64,000 nt of DNA from the NCBI GenBank assembly GCA_024760905.1, contig CM045735.1, positions 26,295,749 to 26,359,748 on the forward strand, written 5' to 3'. Of this stretch, positions 1 to 10,269 are shown piece after piece. Numbering within the stretch: position 1 is the first letter of the stretch; each line of letters opens with the position of its first letter. The DNA comes from Plotosus lineatus. Taxonomy: Eukaryota > Chordata > Actinopteri > Siluriformes > Plotosidae. The notes beneath the pieces were generated by a model. The model had not been told where the DNA came from, ran no database searches, and saw only the letters and a program-made list of their open reading frames with translations. Both the position numbers and the translations under genes were made by a program.

Positions 1-64
1 TAGGCGGTTATGCCAAAAGCCGATCTGTGGGTTTTCTGTTCGGTACTCTAAATCGTGTTTGTCG

Positions 65-415
65 GTGGGCAGTGGTGGTCTAGTGGTATAGAGCGCTGGA
101 TCGCTGATCCAAAGGTTGGGGGTTCAAGTCCCACTCTCCACAAGGTTGTCACTGTCCCCCCTAGTGCGGCTAACTGGGTTATCAAAGGCGGGCCATGTCT
201 CTCACTGTCTATGGTGAGAGGCATGTAAAAGAACCATTGCTGACATTCGTAAAGAGTAGGCTGCAAAGTCGTCAGTGTGTTTCTGTCCCTTGCTAAAAAG
301 GGTTGTGACAGGAAGGGCATCCAACGTAAAAACCTCTGCCAAATCAAACATGCGAATCAGATGATTCGCTGTGGCGACTCCCGAGTAAAAGGGAAAAAAG
401 CCGAAAGGGAGACAG
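65..415 (+). mobile_element. tRNA-headed SINE, RTE-tailed form (full-length copy)
   Basis: A tRNA-like head with A-box-like GGTCTAGTGGTATAG and B-box-like GGTTCAAGTCC is followed by a body (ggttatcaaaggcgggcc ... gctgcaaagtcgtcagtgtg). The tail, gacaggaagggcatccaacg to cgctgtggcgactcccgag and gccgaaagg, matches the RTE LINE in this window. It is flanked by a perfect 20-bp target duplication, actctaaatcgtgtttgtcg, at 45-64 and 416-435. It is the best-preserved copy and defines the element length, about 350 bp. Confidence 0.85.
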
Positions 416-502
416 ACTCTAAATCGTGTTTGTCGCTGGCGCTATATGCATATGGCGTTAGTGATTAGATAGCTTTAGTTCTTGTGATACGTACATAGTA
501 CT

Positions 503-624
503 GTATCAACAACTTCCGGACTTCCCCAGGACAGCTTTATTAGGGTGATACATAGAATCAACAATTTCCGGACTTCCCCAGAACAGCTTTATTAGGGTGA
601 TAAATAGTATCCACAACTTCCGGA
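503..624. repeat. 52-bp tandem repeat, about 2.3 units
   Basis: The block caacttccggacttccccag ... gctttattagggtgata recurs with a 52-bp period; the phrase aaYttccgga starts at 511, 563 and 615. Units differ at only a few positions. The flanks (436-502, 625-955) show no recognised element. Confidence 0.8.
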
Positions 625-955
625 CGTGGCACACTTTTTCTCCCTCTTGGTCTCGTTTTTTTCTCGCCCGTTTCTCGAGTTCTACTTCCGGTTTTTGTTT
701 GGTTTCCCGGACGGAAGACCTTACAGATTTTTTGTTCGGATTCCAATTTGTTCGGACTCTAGAGCGTTCGGATTCCAACGCTGCACTGTAACTTAATTGT
801 TTCCCTTGCATTAATCTCATAGCTTAGTGTTGCATGAATATGTATATTGTTATGGGATAATAATTGATTCGTTATTAGCTGATTGTTCAGGCTATGAAAG
901 AAGGAAAATAACACTTTTCATTGATCGAAACTAACAGTGTCCCCATTTGAACATA

Positions 956-1744
956 CAGTAAAACCTCCGCTGACGAACGCTTAAGCTCACGAACTTTTCG
1001 CCTCAGAACATTAAATTTGCGATCATATAGTCTCTGCTGACGAACTAGTTTTCGGTGGACGAATCAAACCACGCGGTCGAACAGCGCCACGGTGGCGGCC
1101 ACGAGAAGCTGACGCACGCTCATGGCGTCACAGTTCGTCACCCCCTTTCTTTGAGTGCGGAAGTGGTTTGTGTTTGCTAGACATTTTGGACCATATTGAG
1201 TGTACTTTTGCTATTATGGGACCGAAAAAGACCCCACCACAGGCGGAGATCATTGAAAAACACGAACGAGGTGTGCGTTTGTGTGACTTAGCGTCCCAGT
1301 ACCAGTACGCTAAGTCTACCATTACTCCCATCCTTAAGAACAAGGAAGCTATTAAGGGTGCGTGTGTGGCTAAGGGTGTTTCCAAACAGTAGGCGTTTCC
1401 AAACACTCCTTCCAAACAGTAAGTCCCTCCCTCCCTCCCTCCTCCCACTCCATTCCATCAAGCCATCAACTACCATCACAAAGGTAAATAAAACGACTTT
1501 ATTATACAGTACAGTTTATTTCTTTAATTACAATACAATAGCACATTTATTATACATAAAATAAGGTATATTTTTGTGTAGTTTTAAGGCTTATTTAGTA
1601 GAAAATTATGTTTTATGGGGACCTGGGAACGGATTATTCTCATTTTAATGGTTTCTTATGGGAAATAAATGTTCGGAAGACGAACTTTTCGCCTTACACA
1701 CACTTTCTGGGAACCAATTCTGTTCGTGAGCAGAGGTATCACTG
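956..1744 (+). mobile_element. Internally deleted pogo/Tigger-type DNA element
   Basis: The ends are imperfect terminal inverted repeats: cagtaaaacctccgctgacg at 956 and, reverse complemented, cagtgatacctctgctcacg ending at 1744. A TA lies on each side (954-955 and 1745-1746), the target duplication of the Tc1/mariner/pogo superfamily. At 789 bp it is far too short for a full transposase. It keeps only an N-terminal DNA-binding ORF (1216-1392). A second copy of the same deletion form is at 27052-27689 on the other strand. Confidence 0.8.
1216..1392 (+). pseudogene. Tigger transposase N-terminal HTH only (58 aa)
   Basis: The open frame begins MGPKKTPPQAEIIEKHERGV and runs through LCDLASQYQYAKSTI to a stop after GACVAKGVSKQ. 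This is the psq/CENP-B-type helix-turn-helix that starts Tigger transposases; the second DNA-binding half and the DDE catalytic domain are absent. The frame is also open upstream to 1168. The inverted copy at 27252-27476 is open over exactly the same length with a few substitutions, so the truncated ORF is shared by the deletion family rather than chance decay. Whether it is expressed cannot be seen. Confidence 0.7.
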
Positions 1745-2112
1745 TATTTGACAAAGTGTTGTGACCATTAAGTTTTAAATTTAAATATTTATATAAATAC
1801 TACATTTAAAAGCTGTAACAAGCGTTATTTATCTATTTGGTTGTCAATACTTTTTTTTTTTGATTTGTTGAAGTAAGGAAATAAATTCATTGTTAATTGA
1901 TTACATTTAATAGACAAAAAGCAAATGTTTTAAACTGTGTAGCAGTTCAGACTTTATGTTAATGGAACCGATATTCAGGAAATTGTGACTTTCAAATTCA
2001 ACATATTTGCAAACGCGGTCATTTTGACAGGTGGAAAAATTACTCCCCCTATTTTTAATAGTGAATTTTATTACATTTATCATATAGATAATAACTTGAA
2101 AAAAAATTAAAG

Positions 2113-2312
2113 ACAAACATCATTCATCCATTCATTTTCTGAACCACTTAATCCTGATTATGGTCAAGGGGATGCTTGCAGACTGTGGGCAAGGGCGGCT
2201 TTGATAACCCAGTTAGCTGCACTGGGGGAACAGTAGTGACAACCGTTCACAGTGGGTCTTGGACCCCCAATCTTAGGATCAGTAAGTTGCTGGACTTACA
2301 ACACTAGAACAA
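2113..2312 (-). mobile_element. tRNA-headed SINE, L2-tailed form, internally deleted
   Basis: Read on the minus strand, the tRNA head and body (end near ggatcagtaagttgctgg on +) join directly to an L2-type tail (cattttctgaaccacttaat on +). Much of the middle of the body and tail is missing compared with 9160-9472. Confidence 0.7.
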
Positions 2313-2361
2313 CTGAACTGTACAAAACCCTCTGTCCCCTTCACACACATTCTCCTGCACA

Positions 2362-2530
2362 TTACATTTAGAGCATTTGGTAGACATTCTTATCCAGAGC
2401 GAATTACATTTCAATCATTTTTATACAACTGAGGGAAAGGGACCTTGAACAAGAGCCAAATACTGCTGATAGAACTGCTGATTTTTTGATCAGGAACCCA
2501 TTGCCTTATTCACTAAGCCACTACTGACCA
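2362..2530 (-). mobile_element. SINE-like repeat with common teleost SINE 3' domain
   Basis: The segment contains acatttagagcatttggtag and cttatccagagcgaattaca, a block seen at the end of many fish SINEs. It runs to a degenerate tRNA-like head in reverse orientation (cactaagccactactgacca). A related fragment lies at 25023-25085. The exact family is not identified. Confidence 0.5.
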
Positions 2531-2850
2531 CCTGTATGGACACACACACACACATGACTTATATTGTTCACTATTTGTTGCACTCTCAACTCTGTTATTA
2601 TTTCATCATACTGTTATGTTTATATTTTTATCTATGCCTTTTTCTATTTGCACTACCTCAATTGCGTCTACTCTGCACATCTTTTCATTTTATTATCAGT
2701 GCTAAGTGTCTTGTTCTTATGTTGTTTTTATTTTTTTGTGCTTTTTCTTTTTGGACTATTTTGGAACTGTGTTGTCTTTGCACTGTTTGCACCTAGTGGT
2801 ATGTGGCGAAGACAAATACCTTGGTCCTAGCTCCGTCTGTTTTTTTTTTT

Positions 2851-3197
2851 CAGTTCAGTTAATTTTCTGTAACCGTATAACCCTAATCAGGGTCGCGGGG
2901 AGGCTGGCGCCCATCCCAGCCAACTCCGGGCAAGGGCAGAGTACACCCTGGACAGCTCGCCAGGCCATCGCAGGGAGGAAACATGCCAATGGCTTTGCAG
3001 CCTACTCTTGTCGAAAATCAACAATGTTTTTTTTACATGCCTCCCACCATAGACAGTGAGAGAGAGACATGGCTGGCTTTTGATAACCCAGTTAGCTGCA
3101 CTGGGGGTGGGGGGGCAGTGACAATCTGTGGTGAGTGGAGCTTGAAGCCCCAACTTCAGTGATCCAGCACTTTTATCACGAGGCCACCACTGCCAAT
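2851..3197 (-). mobile_element. tRNA-headed SINE, L2-tailed form
   Basis: On the minus strand the tRNA head starts near 3197, followed by the shared body with a poly-G variant. At the point where the RTE-tailed copies continue with their tail, the sequence switches to an L2-type tail: gggtcgcggggaggctggcg and cagctcgccaggccatcgca on +. The end at 2851-2880 resembles the cattcattttctgaaccg terminus of other copies. Confidence 0.75.
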
Positions 3198-3289
3198 CTT
3201 TTTTTTTTTTTTTTTTTTACCCCCTATATTTGATCCTTATGTTGTATATTTATGTAGCACCAGATCCTGGAGAAACATTGTTTTATTTA

Positions 3290-4021
3290 CTGTATTTTCC
3301 AGACTATAATTCACACTTTTTTCATACTTTGGCCGAAGGTGTGACTAATACTCCAGAGCGACTTATATGTGAAATTATTACATATAATTCTGTTCGTCAT
3401 CATTAACATAATTTCATATATTTGTTATTTTTAAACTCGCAACCACAAGAAGGCACTCAAGGCTTGGGTACAAGTACCAGCTCATCCATCACTGAAGAAA
3501 TGTCCCCAAAAAGAAAATTGTATTCTGTGGATTAGAAGCTGAAAGTAGTGAAATATGAAGCAGAAAATGGGAATCGAGCAGCAGAAATAAAGTTTGGAGT
3601 GAACGAGAGACTTGTGAGGGACTGGAGAAAACCGGAGATTATTATTGCTGCAATGAAGAAAGCAATAAAAGCGAATCGCGGGCTAAAAGCTAGGTGGCCA
3701 CAGCTAGAGGGACGAGCTTGCACATGGGTGCTTGAGCAACGTGCTGCAGGGAGAAACTTGTCAACAGTGCAGTTGCGTCTCCACGTCCAGGTAGTGAAAT
3801 TATGACATATAATTCTAAGAAGAGGGAAGAAAAGCGGAGATTATTATTTCTGTAATGAAGAAAACAAAAAAGCTAATCGCTAAAAAGTTAAAAGTTAATT
3901 GTGGGCGAAAAGCTAGATGGCCACATCTAGAAGAATGAGCTCGCACATGGGGCTTTGAACAACGTGCTGCAGGGAGAGGCTTGTTAGCAGTGCAGTTGTG
4001 TCTCCGCATCGAGGTAGTTGT
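3290..4021 (+). pseudogene. pogo-type transposase fragment (BrkDBD/HTH), partly duplicated
   Basis: It starts with actgtattttccagactata, like the ends of a common fish pogo-type element. The frame 3548-3805 reads YEAENGNRAAEIKFGVNERL then VRDWRKPE and KARWPQLEGRACTWVLEQRA, the Brinker-like plus CENP-B/Tc5-type DNA-binding region of such transposases. No catalytic domain is present. Bases 3830-4016 repeat 3630-3793 in the same direction with many changes, so the piece is partly duplicated in tandem. Confidence 0.65.
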
Positions 4022-4113
4022 CAAGTAAATGAATATAATGATTTTGCATGAGGACTTCCTCAGTGTTACCGCTTCATGCAATGCAACCCACTCTCTATAT
4101 CAGAGCGAGGAAC

Positions 4114-4119
<6 letters not shown>

Positions 4120-4203
<84 letters not shown>
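4120..4203. repeat. (AT)n microsatellite
   Basis: An almost uninterrupted AT dinucleotide run abuts the TA target site of the Tc1 element that starts at 4208. Confidence 0.95.
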
Positions 4204-4207
<4 letters not shown>

Positions 4208-5725
4208 CTAGTCCTTCTCAAAAAAATTGCATATTGTGATAAAGTTCATTATTTTCTGTACTGTACTGATAAAAATTAAACTTTCATATATTTTAGATTC
4301 ATTGCAAACCAACTGAAATATTTCAGGTCTGTTATTGTTTTAATACTGATGATTTTGGCATACAGCTAATGAAAACCCAAAATTCCTATCTCAAAAAATT
4401 AGCATATCATGAAAACCATGATACTCTAAATGAGCTATTAACCTAATCATCTGAATCAACCAATTAACTCTAAACACCTGCAAAAGATTCCTGAGGCTTT
4501 TAAAAACTCCCAGCCTGGTTCATTACTCAAAACCGCAATCATGGGTAAGACTGCCGACCTGACTGCTGTCCAGAAGGCCATCATTGACACCCTCAAGCAA
4601 GAGGGTAAGACACAGAAAGAAATCTCTGAGCGAATAGGCTGTTCCGAGAGTGCTGTGGGACGTCTGTGGGAAGGGAAAATTGTGGCAGAAAAAGCTGCAC
4701 AACCAGACGAGGTGACCGAACCCTGAGGAAGATTGTGGAGAAGGGCTGATTCCAGACCTTGGGGGACCTGTAGAAGCAGTGGATTGGGCTACAGGTGCCA
4801 CATTCCCCAAGTCAAGCCACTTTTGAACCAGAAACAGCGACAGAAGCGCCTGACCTGGTCTACAGAGAAGCGGCACTGGACTGTTGCTCAGTGGTCCAAA
4901 GTACTTTTTTCGGAAGAAAGCAAATTTTGCATGTCATTTGGAAATCAAGGTGCCAGAGTCTGGAGGAAGACTGGAGAGAAGGAAATGCCAAAATGCCTGA
5001 AGTCCAGTGTCAAGTACCCACAGTCAGTGATGGTCTGGGGTGCCATGTCAGCTGCTGGTGTTGGTCTACTGTGTTTTATCAAGGGCAGTGTCAATGCAGC
5101 TAGCTATCAGGAGATTTTGGAGCACTTCATGCTTCCATCTGCTGAAAAGCTTTATGGAGATAAAGATTTCATTTTTCAGCACGACCTGGCACCTGCTGAC
5201 AGTGCCAAAACCACTGGTAAATGGTTTACTGACCATGGTATTACTGTGCTCAATTGGCCTGCAAACTCTCCTGACCTGAACCCCATAGAGAATCTGTGGG
5301 ATATTGTGAAGAGAAAGTTGAGAGGCACCAGACCCAACACTGTGGATGAGCTTAAGGCCGCTATCAAAGCATCTTGGGCCTCCATAACACCTCAGCAGTG
5401 CCACAGGCTGATTGCCTCCATGCCACGCCGCATTGAAGCAGCCATTTCTGCAAAAGGATTCCTGACCAAGTATTGAGTGCATAACTGAACATAATTATTT
5501 AAAGGGTGATTTTTTTGTATTAAAAGCACTTTTTTTATTGGTCGGATGAAATATGCTAATTTTTTGAGATAGGATTTTATTTTATAGATATATTAAAACA
5601 ATCAAAGGCTTGAACTACTTCAGTTGTGTGTAATGAATCTAAAATATATGAAAGTAATTTTTATCAGTACATTACAGAAAATAATGAACTTTATAACAAT
5701 ATGCTATTTTTTTGAGAAGGACTAG
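4208..5725 (+). mobile_element. Tc1-like transposon with IR/DR ends (1518 bp)
   Basis: The terminal inverted repeats are about 95 bp and begin CTAGTCCTTCTCAAAAAAAT at both ends, with few mismatches. A TA flanks each side (4206-4207, 5726-5727). A second inner repeat near each end (ctatctcaaaaaattagcat at 4388, its reverse complement near 5551) gives the two-direct-repeat (IR/DR) layout known from Sleeping Beauty-type fish elements. The element is otherwise complete, but its transposase is broken. Confidence 0.9.
4541..5476 (+). pseudogene. Tc1-type DDE transposase, broken
   Basis: The N-terminal paired-like HTH is seen in 4541-4726 (IDTLKQEGKTQKEISERIGC). The frame then meets stops around 4725-4800 before the catalytic part continues to 5476. 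FQHDLAPADSAK keeps the second aspartate and PDLNPIENLW keeps the glutamate. At the position of the first aspartate the sequence reads LFSEESKF, where Tc1 transposases have SDE, so D is replaced by E. Stops plus the D-to-E change indicate an inactive copy. Confidence 0.85.
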
Positions 5726-6959
5726 TAAGTATGCACACCCGAAAACTAATGTTTTCTCGAACCTGCTTTTGATTTTATGTCAGCATTCAGTCTTTTCAAA
5801 ACATTTTTGTGTACGTCTTGGCAGCCTCCTGAACTGAGTTTCACCTTGTATTTTCAACAGTTTTGGTGGGACGTCCAATTGTTTTTATTGTGCCATATTT
5901 TCTCCACTTGTTGAATACTGTCTTAATTGTGTTCCTTGGTATCTGTAAATGCTTAAAATTCTTTGTAGCCTTATCTTTTTGAGGACCATAGCTTTATCTG
6001 TAAGGTACAGTAGAGTTAATGTCAAGAAACAGCTGAACTTTGAACAGTTGAATTTTATTTGAGGTTAACTCGGGTTATGTAATTGGCAGCAGATGTGTTA
6101 TGACTGCTACTTTTTTCTGTAAACCTTACTTGATAAAAACAGGAACTTTACGGAATTTATAACACAAACATTTAGTCAAAGGAGAGATAATAGTTTACAA
6201 GAAAATAGTGAAGTAATCACAATTATTTTAATACCCCTATGATTGAAGGAAGATTTAATGGCTATTGCTTGATCTCCCTTTAAAAAGCAATAAAAATAAT
6301 AGAAAATAATAAAAAAACGCTTTACTACCTGTCAATTTACTCAAATCTTGCCAAGAGTACGATGAGATTCATGATAAATGTTTCCTTGCGCTTTGTCGTA
6401 AATCTGTTGAGCTCGAAGAATCCAAACAGCACATCCCCCAGAAAAGTTCAAAATCTTTTTTAATGTTGTAAGCAATACAGTGACAAATATCAGTTCTTAA
6501 CAATGGAGCAATGCCAAAATAAATTGGAAACTTCTTCAGTTTTTTCAGTATGATCATTGGATGGATAAAATCTGTAAATTAGTTTAAATTAAATTTCTCT
6601 GACTTTTTTGGTCAACAGGTAAAAAACAGCTAAAAGCCAGACCTTTTTCCATTTGATATGTTCCGAGTATTTACTCCCGTGCAAGATGAAACTGACATGA
6701 TATCCTTTTTAAACAGGGATCTAATTAACTTATAATTCTTACCATGGTTACAGGTCAAACAGATTTTACCGATTGAATTGTTATTCATATGTATAATTAG
6801 ATTGGATTAATAACAATAACAATTACATGGATAATTGATGGATTTCCACTCCTGCTTGAGATCTAAATAACTTGCAAACACCATAGGGGATTGCTCCAAA
6901 GACTTTTGCAAAGTCTCCAGGTATCACAAGGATAATTATAATTATATTTATATATTTAT

Positions 6960-7735
6960 ACTGCACTATGCCCGGAAAAAATGAACAGTTCTCTGGTTAA
7001 ACAAAATGGCCGTAACTTCAAAGTTAGATGTTCCACATTCTCAGAGCAAGGTTTAGAGATAATCTGCAGTCAGTACACCAGGTTTATTTAACAAGAATCC
7101 GTCGTTCTTCCGCCGCGGACCTTGTTGTAATCCACTGCGCTCCGGTCCTCCCTGAAGGCCGTATATCTGGCTAGTGTAATCGCCTAGTCGGGTGTACAGG
7201 AATCCCTCGCTACTTCACGCTTCTATTTATGCAGCTTCAGTGCATTGCATTTTTTTTTTTTTATATTCCTCAAAATAAAAAATAAGGAAATTAAGGAAGA
7301 AAAGGGTAAAAGGTTAAAGAAAATGCCACAAAAACAAGGCCAATTATCCCCCCCCAAAAAAAAACCCCGAAACAAACACACACAAAACAAACCCAACCCA
7401 AAATCTCTCATCAAAACTACATTTTTGTGAGGTGCGCATCTGAGTGCATGCGTTTTTTTGTGTGTGATTATTTATATTATTACATCTTATGCATTATTCT
7501 TTCATGTTTAATTGGTATTATAAGCATTTATAGTATTGAATATGTATTTATTGATATTATGTACACATATAGATGAACGTATGTGTGTGGGGGGTGCTAC
7601 TTCACGGATTTCAGTTATCGCGTGGGGATCTCGGTTCCAATTACCCGTTGGAAGTGAGGGATTCCTGTGCTCTCCTCTAGCCATGTTTCACAGAAACACA
7701 GCGTGGAGCAGTAGGACGAGGTGCGGTAAAGTTTA
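6960..7735 (-). mobile_element. LINE endonuclease-region fragment, split by a pogo-type insertion
   Basis: Bases 6970-7196 and 7668-7735 align with 32130-32420, a LINE endonuclease fragment that is read on the minus strand. The shared landmarks are gcactatgccc, acttcaaagt, aggtttatttaac and ccatgtttcacagaaaca. Bases 7197-7667 are a separate insertion. The fragment is too broken to translate. Confidence 0.7.
7197..7667 (+). mobile_element. Non-autonomous pogo/Tigger-type element (471 bp)
   Basis: The ends are caggaatccctcgctacttc at 7197 and the inverse (gaagtgagggattcctg) at 7651-7667. TA lies to the left (7195-7196), and TG to the right is read as a mutated TA. The intact paralogue at 32386-32398 reads gtgtactctcctc across the insertion point. 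Related copies: 51096-51406 and 59115-59640 (inverted). Confidence 0.8.
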
Positions 7736-8287
7736 GCAACCTTGTCTAATTCCTTGAGATAGGAAACATGCCACCCAGGAGTTTAATAGAGATTAAAGAT
7801 TCCTTTTATAATACAGTATAGACTTTTAATAGCTTAAAAAATTACTTCCAAAACTGAATTTCTTAAGGGATTGTAAAATAAATGGATGCTCAACTTTATC
7901 TGCATCATTTATTGTTTTAACCAATAGGGAATTTAGAAAATGACAAAAAAGTGTTTTGTTCTCCTTTTTCTAATCACTTTGAACGAGACCTAATGGAAGC
8001 TCCCTTTGCTTTTTGTTGATGTCAACTTTAATTTGTAAATAAGCTAAACCTTTTTCTTCTTCTATTAAAGAGTCAGGCTCTTTGCTGGACAAATTAGTTA
8101 TGGTTGAAATAATATTTAACTTCTCTACTTTCCTACCCTTGACTTTTGAACACCACTCTTTTTCAAGTATTTTCCTATCTTATATTCCCTAGTTAAATCC
8201 AAAAGTGTTTTTATTGTTTGCTTTAGACCATTAGAATGAAATCATATCCTTCATCTTTTTTTATGTTCATCATTTAGTAGTACAGTA

Positions 8288-8660
8288 AGCCCTTGACTAT
8301 TCGCGGTTTTTCACTCACGGTTTGAGTATTTGCAGACTGCCGAGCAACTCGCACATGATTCAAATTCAGCCAATGGCTGTCCTCCTTCCTGCTGATTGGT
8401 TGAGATGATGTAACGCCCCTTTTTCCTCATTCGTGCACAAGTTGACAATGAGCCTTTTTTTAGTGTGTTTTAATTATCAGTTAAGTTCTATGATGTCAGT
8501 CAAACGCCTGCTAATCACCAGAAAAAGGTAATGAGGTTGGATGTCTCTTCTGAAGAAATAAGACTTTCTCCGGAAGAAACGACAGTTTCCTCTGAAGTCA
8601 CGTCATTGCTGAAGAGGAATAATCGTCTGAACTGTTGTAAAACACTCCACTATTAAAGTC
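8288..8660 (+). mobile_element. Pogo/Tigger-type element fragment
   Basis: It begins cagtaagcccttgactattc gcgg and matches 29090-29425 over most of its length (tcacggtttgagtatt, gctgattggttgag, cattcgtgcacaagttg, ggatgtctcttctgaag). The start has the form of Tigger-type inverted repeats. No opposite end or transposase was found. Confidence 0.6.
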
Positions 8661-9159
8661 TTTTTCAATTATTATTCCAGTACATGACTTAAGGTAATAT
8701 TTTAAATAAATTATTATATTTATACATTTTTTATAAAATAAAATATTTTCAATAGGAAAAGGTTTACATTTTCTCTTTTTGTACTGTAATCATTAATAAT
8801 GCAAATTATGTTGATTAAATCATTATATTCAGTAGGTAGGCAAATGAAGTGACTGTCTGGGTCACATTTCGTTACCAATGTCATAAATCTGACTTTAAAT
8901 CTGTCATTTATGGTTCTAACCCAACTAAGTACTATGTCCCATGGCACAGCCATAGAGTATTACCGCACTGAGAATTAGTATTGTCCACAGTAGGGTGAGA
9001 TTCTTGAAAGCAGAAAAAAAATCTGATTTGAACGCTTTTGCAAATAACAACAACGCTTTTCTCTTAACATTATTATGTAACCCCCCCTGGTGTTTAGTGA
9101 AACAGTTGATAATATTAATGAACAATAAAAACAAAAGAGTTATGTGTCATTTCATTTCA

Positions 9160-9472
9160 TTTACTGTAACCATTTAATATTAATTATGGTTGCGGAGAGG
9201 TTGGCGCCCATCCCAGCCGACTCCGTGCGAGGGCAGCTCCCCAAGACATTGTAGGGCGGAAACACGCTGACGGCTTTGCAGCCTACTCTTGTCGAAAGTC
9301 AGCAATGGTTCTGTTACATGCCTCACACCATAGTCAGTTAGAAACATGGTTGACCTTTGATAACCCAGTTAGCTCCAGCGGGAGGACAGTGACAACCCGT
9401 GGAGAGTGGGGCTTGAGCCCCCAACCTTAGGATCAGTGATCCACCACCTGTACCACCAAGCCACCACTGCCC
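9160..9472 (-). mobile_element. tRNA-headed SINE, L2-tailed form
   Basis: On the minus strand the order is head (ending on + at ccaccaagccaccactgccc), shared body, then L2-type tail (ggttgcggagaggttggcgc on +). An 11-bp duplication with one mismatch, agagttatRtg, lies at 9136-9146 and 9473-9483, supporting retroposition of the whole head-to-tail unit. Confidence 0.8.
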
Positions 9473-10269
9473 AGAGTTATATGTAAGAAAACAACAGAAA
9501 ATAAAAATGTCTTGGATATTGATTACACAACAGTGTCAATAAGTAACAAAAGTCTGTCGAGATCAGCACTGTATCATTATAACTGGGCACACTATCACAA
9601 AGTTACAATTAACAAGAGTTCACCTGTACCTTATTTGCATAGTGATATGCATTTCAACATGAAACAAGAGGTACGGAAATCACTTACTTGAAAATCATTC
9701 CCTTTTTAACCAGCAGGTACTAAATACCTGATAATTTAGAAGAACAAAGCGCATAGAAACTTAAACCTTAGGGAAACGAACTAAAACCCCCAATTAATAA
9801 CTCATTATGACCTGAGCAGAACGCACTTAGTCAGACCTTGAAATTTTATCTTGAACAGATCACGAATGAATTTCAGAGCCATTCACAATATTTTTTCCTG
9901 TGATGAAGTAGGCTATTTTTTCATCATTCGGAGCTTTCTTTATGAGGGGACCACAGTTTTTGTCGTTTTACTACCAGACTTCTTGTACATATTGGTTGTG
10001 CTTGTTTGATCTTTCAACAGAAACAGGTTTTGAATTTCTGGGAAAGATTATGACAGCTGTATTTTCAGAAGTTGACATATAAACTGTGCTCTAGACCATG
10101 GTTGGTGCCAAGAGCTCGAAATGTTCTGACTATTCACTCCGCCATCTTGAACTCTGTTCTGACTATTCGTTAACAGAGCTTTTAATGTAATTTTAATGTA
10201 ATTTTTAACGTAATTTTAATATAATTGGTTAATTCTGAACACTACCACACCACCAATTATAAGTTATAA

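Noticed and set aside
65..137. A tRNA gene
   Set aside because: The A- and B-box-like head is followed by the SINE body, recurs at many places with the same flanking body, and has target duplications; it is a SINE head.
503..624. A CRISPR-like array
   Set aside because: Only 2.3 contiguous tandem units without spacers, in a vertebrate intron.
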